From UBA5232 sp964557565 (GTDB taxonomy: Bacteria; Patescibacteriota; Dojkabacteria; SC72): 6,018 nucleotides of DNA. The stretch is from the NCBI GenBank assembly GCA_964557565.1, contig CAZLAH010000023.1:1-6018 (forward strand). Reading direction: 5' to 3'. Of the stretch, positions 5,078 through 6,018 are shown one piece after another (position 1 is the first letter of the stretch; every line of letters starts with the position of its first letter). The position numbers were made by a program, and so were the translations under genes. The notes beneath the pieces are model-generated. The model worked only from the letters and a program-made list of their open reading frames with translations, was not told the DNA's origin and ran no database searches.

Positions 5078-5083
5078 AGTATA
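5078..5083 (-). promoter_or_regulatory. Candidate -10 of the envelope operon
   Basis: On the minus strand TATACT (one mismatch to TATAAT) lies 8 bases before the ATG at 5069, so the transcript would begin at or just before the start codon. No convincing -35 is visible. The whole divergent intergenic space is only 36 bases, so this promoter and that of dnaE must overlap or invade each other's coding sequences. Confidence 0.45.
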
Positions 5084-5090
5084 TCAAATA

Positions 5091-5095
5091 AAGGA
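5091..5095 (+). promoter_or_regulatory. Shine-Dalgarno of dnaE
   Basis: AAGGA ends 10 bases before the ATG at 5106, a slightly long but usable spacing. It is the only convincing Shine-Dalgarno in the window and supports this start. A possible -10 (TAATAT, 5069-5074) would give a leader of about 25 bases, but that promoter assignment is weak. Confidence 0.55.
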
Positions 5096-5105
5096 ACTAT
5101 TTGTT

Positions 5106-6018
5106 ATGTTTACACACCTACATTTACATACGGAGTATTCACTACTTGATGCTGCAACTAGAATAGGTGAATTAATACCGAAACTTCAAGATAATGGAAT
5201 GAATGCTTGTGCAGTCACTGATCATGGAAATATGTATGGTATATTCAAGTTTCAAGACTCTATGAAAGCTGCTGGTCTCAAGCCAATTATTGGCTGTGAG
5301 ATATATATTGCTCCGAGAAGCATGCAAGAAAAGGAGTATGGTATAGATAACAACTATTTTCATCTAGTACTTCTTGCTAAAAACCTAGAAGGCTACAAAA
5401 ACTTAATGAAGGTAGTTTCTGTTTCCCATATGGACGGTTTCTACTACAGACCTAGGGTTGATTTTGATACTCTTTCCAAACATGCAAGTGGATTAATTGC
5501 ACTTTCTGCTTGTTTAGCTGGGCCTCTCGCAAGACCAATTCTTCAAGATAACTACGAACTTGCAAAAGAAAATGCTAAAAAGTATTCAGAGGCATTTAAG
5601 AATAATTTTTACGTAGAAGTTCAGCGAAATGGAATGGAAGAACAAGACCTTGCTAATATCTCACTCATTAAGATAGCCAAGGAACTTAATCTACCATTGG
5701 TAGCAACCTGTGATGCGCACTACTTAAACAAAGAAGATGCTCAAATACAAGAAATACTTTGGTGTATTAATGATGGGTATACGATGGAAGACCCTAAAAG
5801 AAGAAGGATGCCAACCAACGAATTCTATGTTAAAACTCCAAAAGAGATGGAAGAACTGTTTAAAGATCTTCCTGAAGCTATTGAAAATACTCAGAAAATT
5901 ACTGATCAAATCGAAGAATATGATATTACTTTTGGTCGTGTAGAAAATGCATATCTAGATTTACCCAAGGGAGAAACAGCACAAAGCTTTCTAAAAAAGA
6001 TTACGTATGAGGGTGCAG
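5106..6018 (+). CDS. dnaE: DNA polymerase III subunit alpha, N-terminal part (runs off window)
   Basis: The open frame continues past the window edge after 304 complete codons. DnaE is the catalytic subunit of the replicative DNA polymerase; only its N-terminal PHP domain and the linker after it are visible, with the palm, fingers and beta-clamp-binding parts downstream. Landmarks are FTHLHLHTEYSLLDA (2-16), AVTDHGNMYG (36-45), KPIIGCEIYIAP (59-70), FHLVLLAKNLEGYKNL (85-100), SACLAGPLAR (134-143), VATCDAHYL (199-207) and DGYTMEDPKRRRMP (223-236). The PHP metal-binding positions appear intact (H6, H8, D15, H40, E65, H86, C136, D203, H205), so this domain may retain the 3'-5' proofreading activity known in Thermus-type DnaE. 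C202 replaces the usual Asn of A-T-N-D-V-H. The start fits the family (no residues before the HLHT block beyond a few) and has a Shine-Dalgarno. Confidence 0.97.
   Translation, partial: MFTHLHLHTEYSLLDAATRIGELIPKLQDNGMNACAVTDHGNMYGIFKFQDSMKAAGLKPIIGCEIYIAPRSMQEKEYGIDNNYFHLVLLAKNLEGYKNLMKVVSVSHMDGFYYRPRVDFDTLSKHASGLIALSACLAGPLARPILQDNYELAKENAKKYSEAFKNNFYVEVQRNGMEEQDLANISLIKIAKELNLPLVATCDAHYLNKEDAQIQEILWCINDGYTMEDPKRRRMPTNEFYVKTPKEMEELFKDLPEAIENTQKITDQIEEYDITFGRVENAYLDLPKGETAQSFLKKITYEGA

Noticed and set aside
5737..5943. Second plus-strand frame within dnaE
   Set aside because: It is a shadow of the dnaE reading frame, which has unambiguous family motifs throughout.
1..6018. UGA recoded as glycine (Absconditabacteria/Gracilibacteria code)
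   Set aside because: All genes read through with the standard code and no in-frame TGA is needed; the visible glycine tRNA has anticodon UCC.

Overview
The window is AT-rich, compact bacterial DNA. It most resembles a Candidate Phyla Radiation (Patescibacteria) genome of the Microgenomates/Dojkabacteria kind. That assignment is an inference from the gene set: a reduced membrane-anchored glucosaminidase-like protein, a YggT protein, a cupin-type glucose-6-phosphate isomerase homologue, a membrane-tethered HEPN-like protein and a DUF4214-like coiled-coil protein. No gene-free stretch exceeds about 60 bases. The sequence is scaffolded: two runs of exactly 100 N (3156-3255 and 4815-4914) interrupt two genes.

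Left part, + strand: the 3' end of tRNA-Gly(UCC) with an encoded CCA (1-62), then a short promoter region. It holds a perfect 8-bp inverted repeat (arms 85-92 and 99-106), an exact DnaA-box nonamer (91-99) and a consensus -10 (108-113). A two-gene unit follows: a 190-aa DUF4214-like/coiled-coil protein (120-692) and a 67-aa XRE-family DNA-binding protein (694-897) whose ATG lies one base after the first gene's stop. The dyad is a natural candidate operator for that regulator.

Middle part, - strand, read from 5069 down to 894: six tightly packed genes, mostly envelope-directed. In order they are a membrane-anchored GH73/glucosaminidase-like protein, YggT, a cupin glucose-6-phosphate isomerase homologue, an exported transglutaminase-fold protein with a C-terminal membrane anchor, a membrane-anchored HEPN-like protein, and an exported beta-rich (Ig-like) protein with a C-terminal membrane anchor. 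Junctions are +2, +23, -47, -8 and -1 nt, so most downstream genes probably rely on translational coupling. A strong internal extended -10 lies in front of the isomerase homologue.

Right part, + strand: dnaE, the replicative DNA polymerase III alpha subunit, starts at 5106, divergent from the envelope operon, and runs off the window. Only its N-terminal PHP domain and the following linker are visible.

The most notable observation is that two adjacent operon members look like pseudoenzymes. The isomerase homologue keeps the family framework but lacks all four expected metal ligands (Thr94, Cys96, Arg101 and Met144 in place of His, His, Glu and His). The transglutaminase-fold protein keeps the His and Asp (H314, D331) but has Pro276 where the nucleophilic Cys belongs. 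With a membrane-tethered HEPN-like protein and an Ig-like membrane protein downstream, this could be an undescribed envelope-associated binding or sensing module. That interpretation is inference. A second theme is translation initiation: two genes show TATAAT-N6-ATG and a third TATACT-N8-ATG, which implies leaderless mRNAs; only dnaE has a plausible Shine-Dalgarno.
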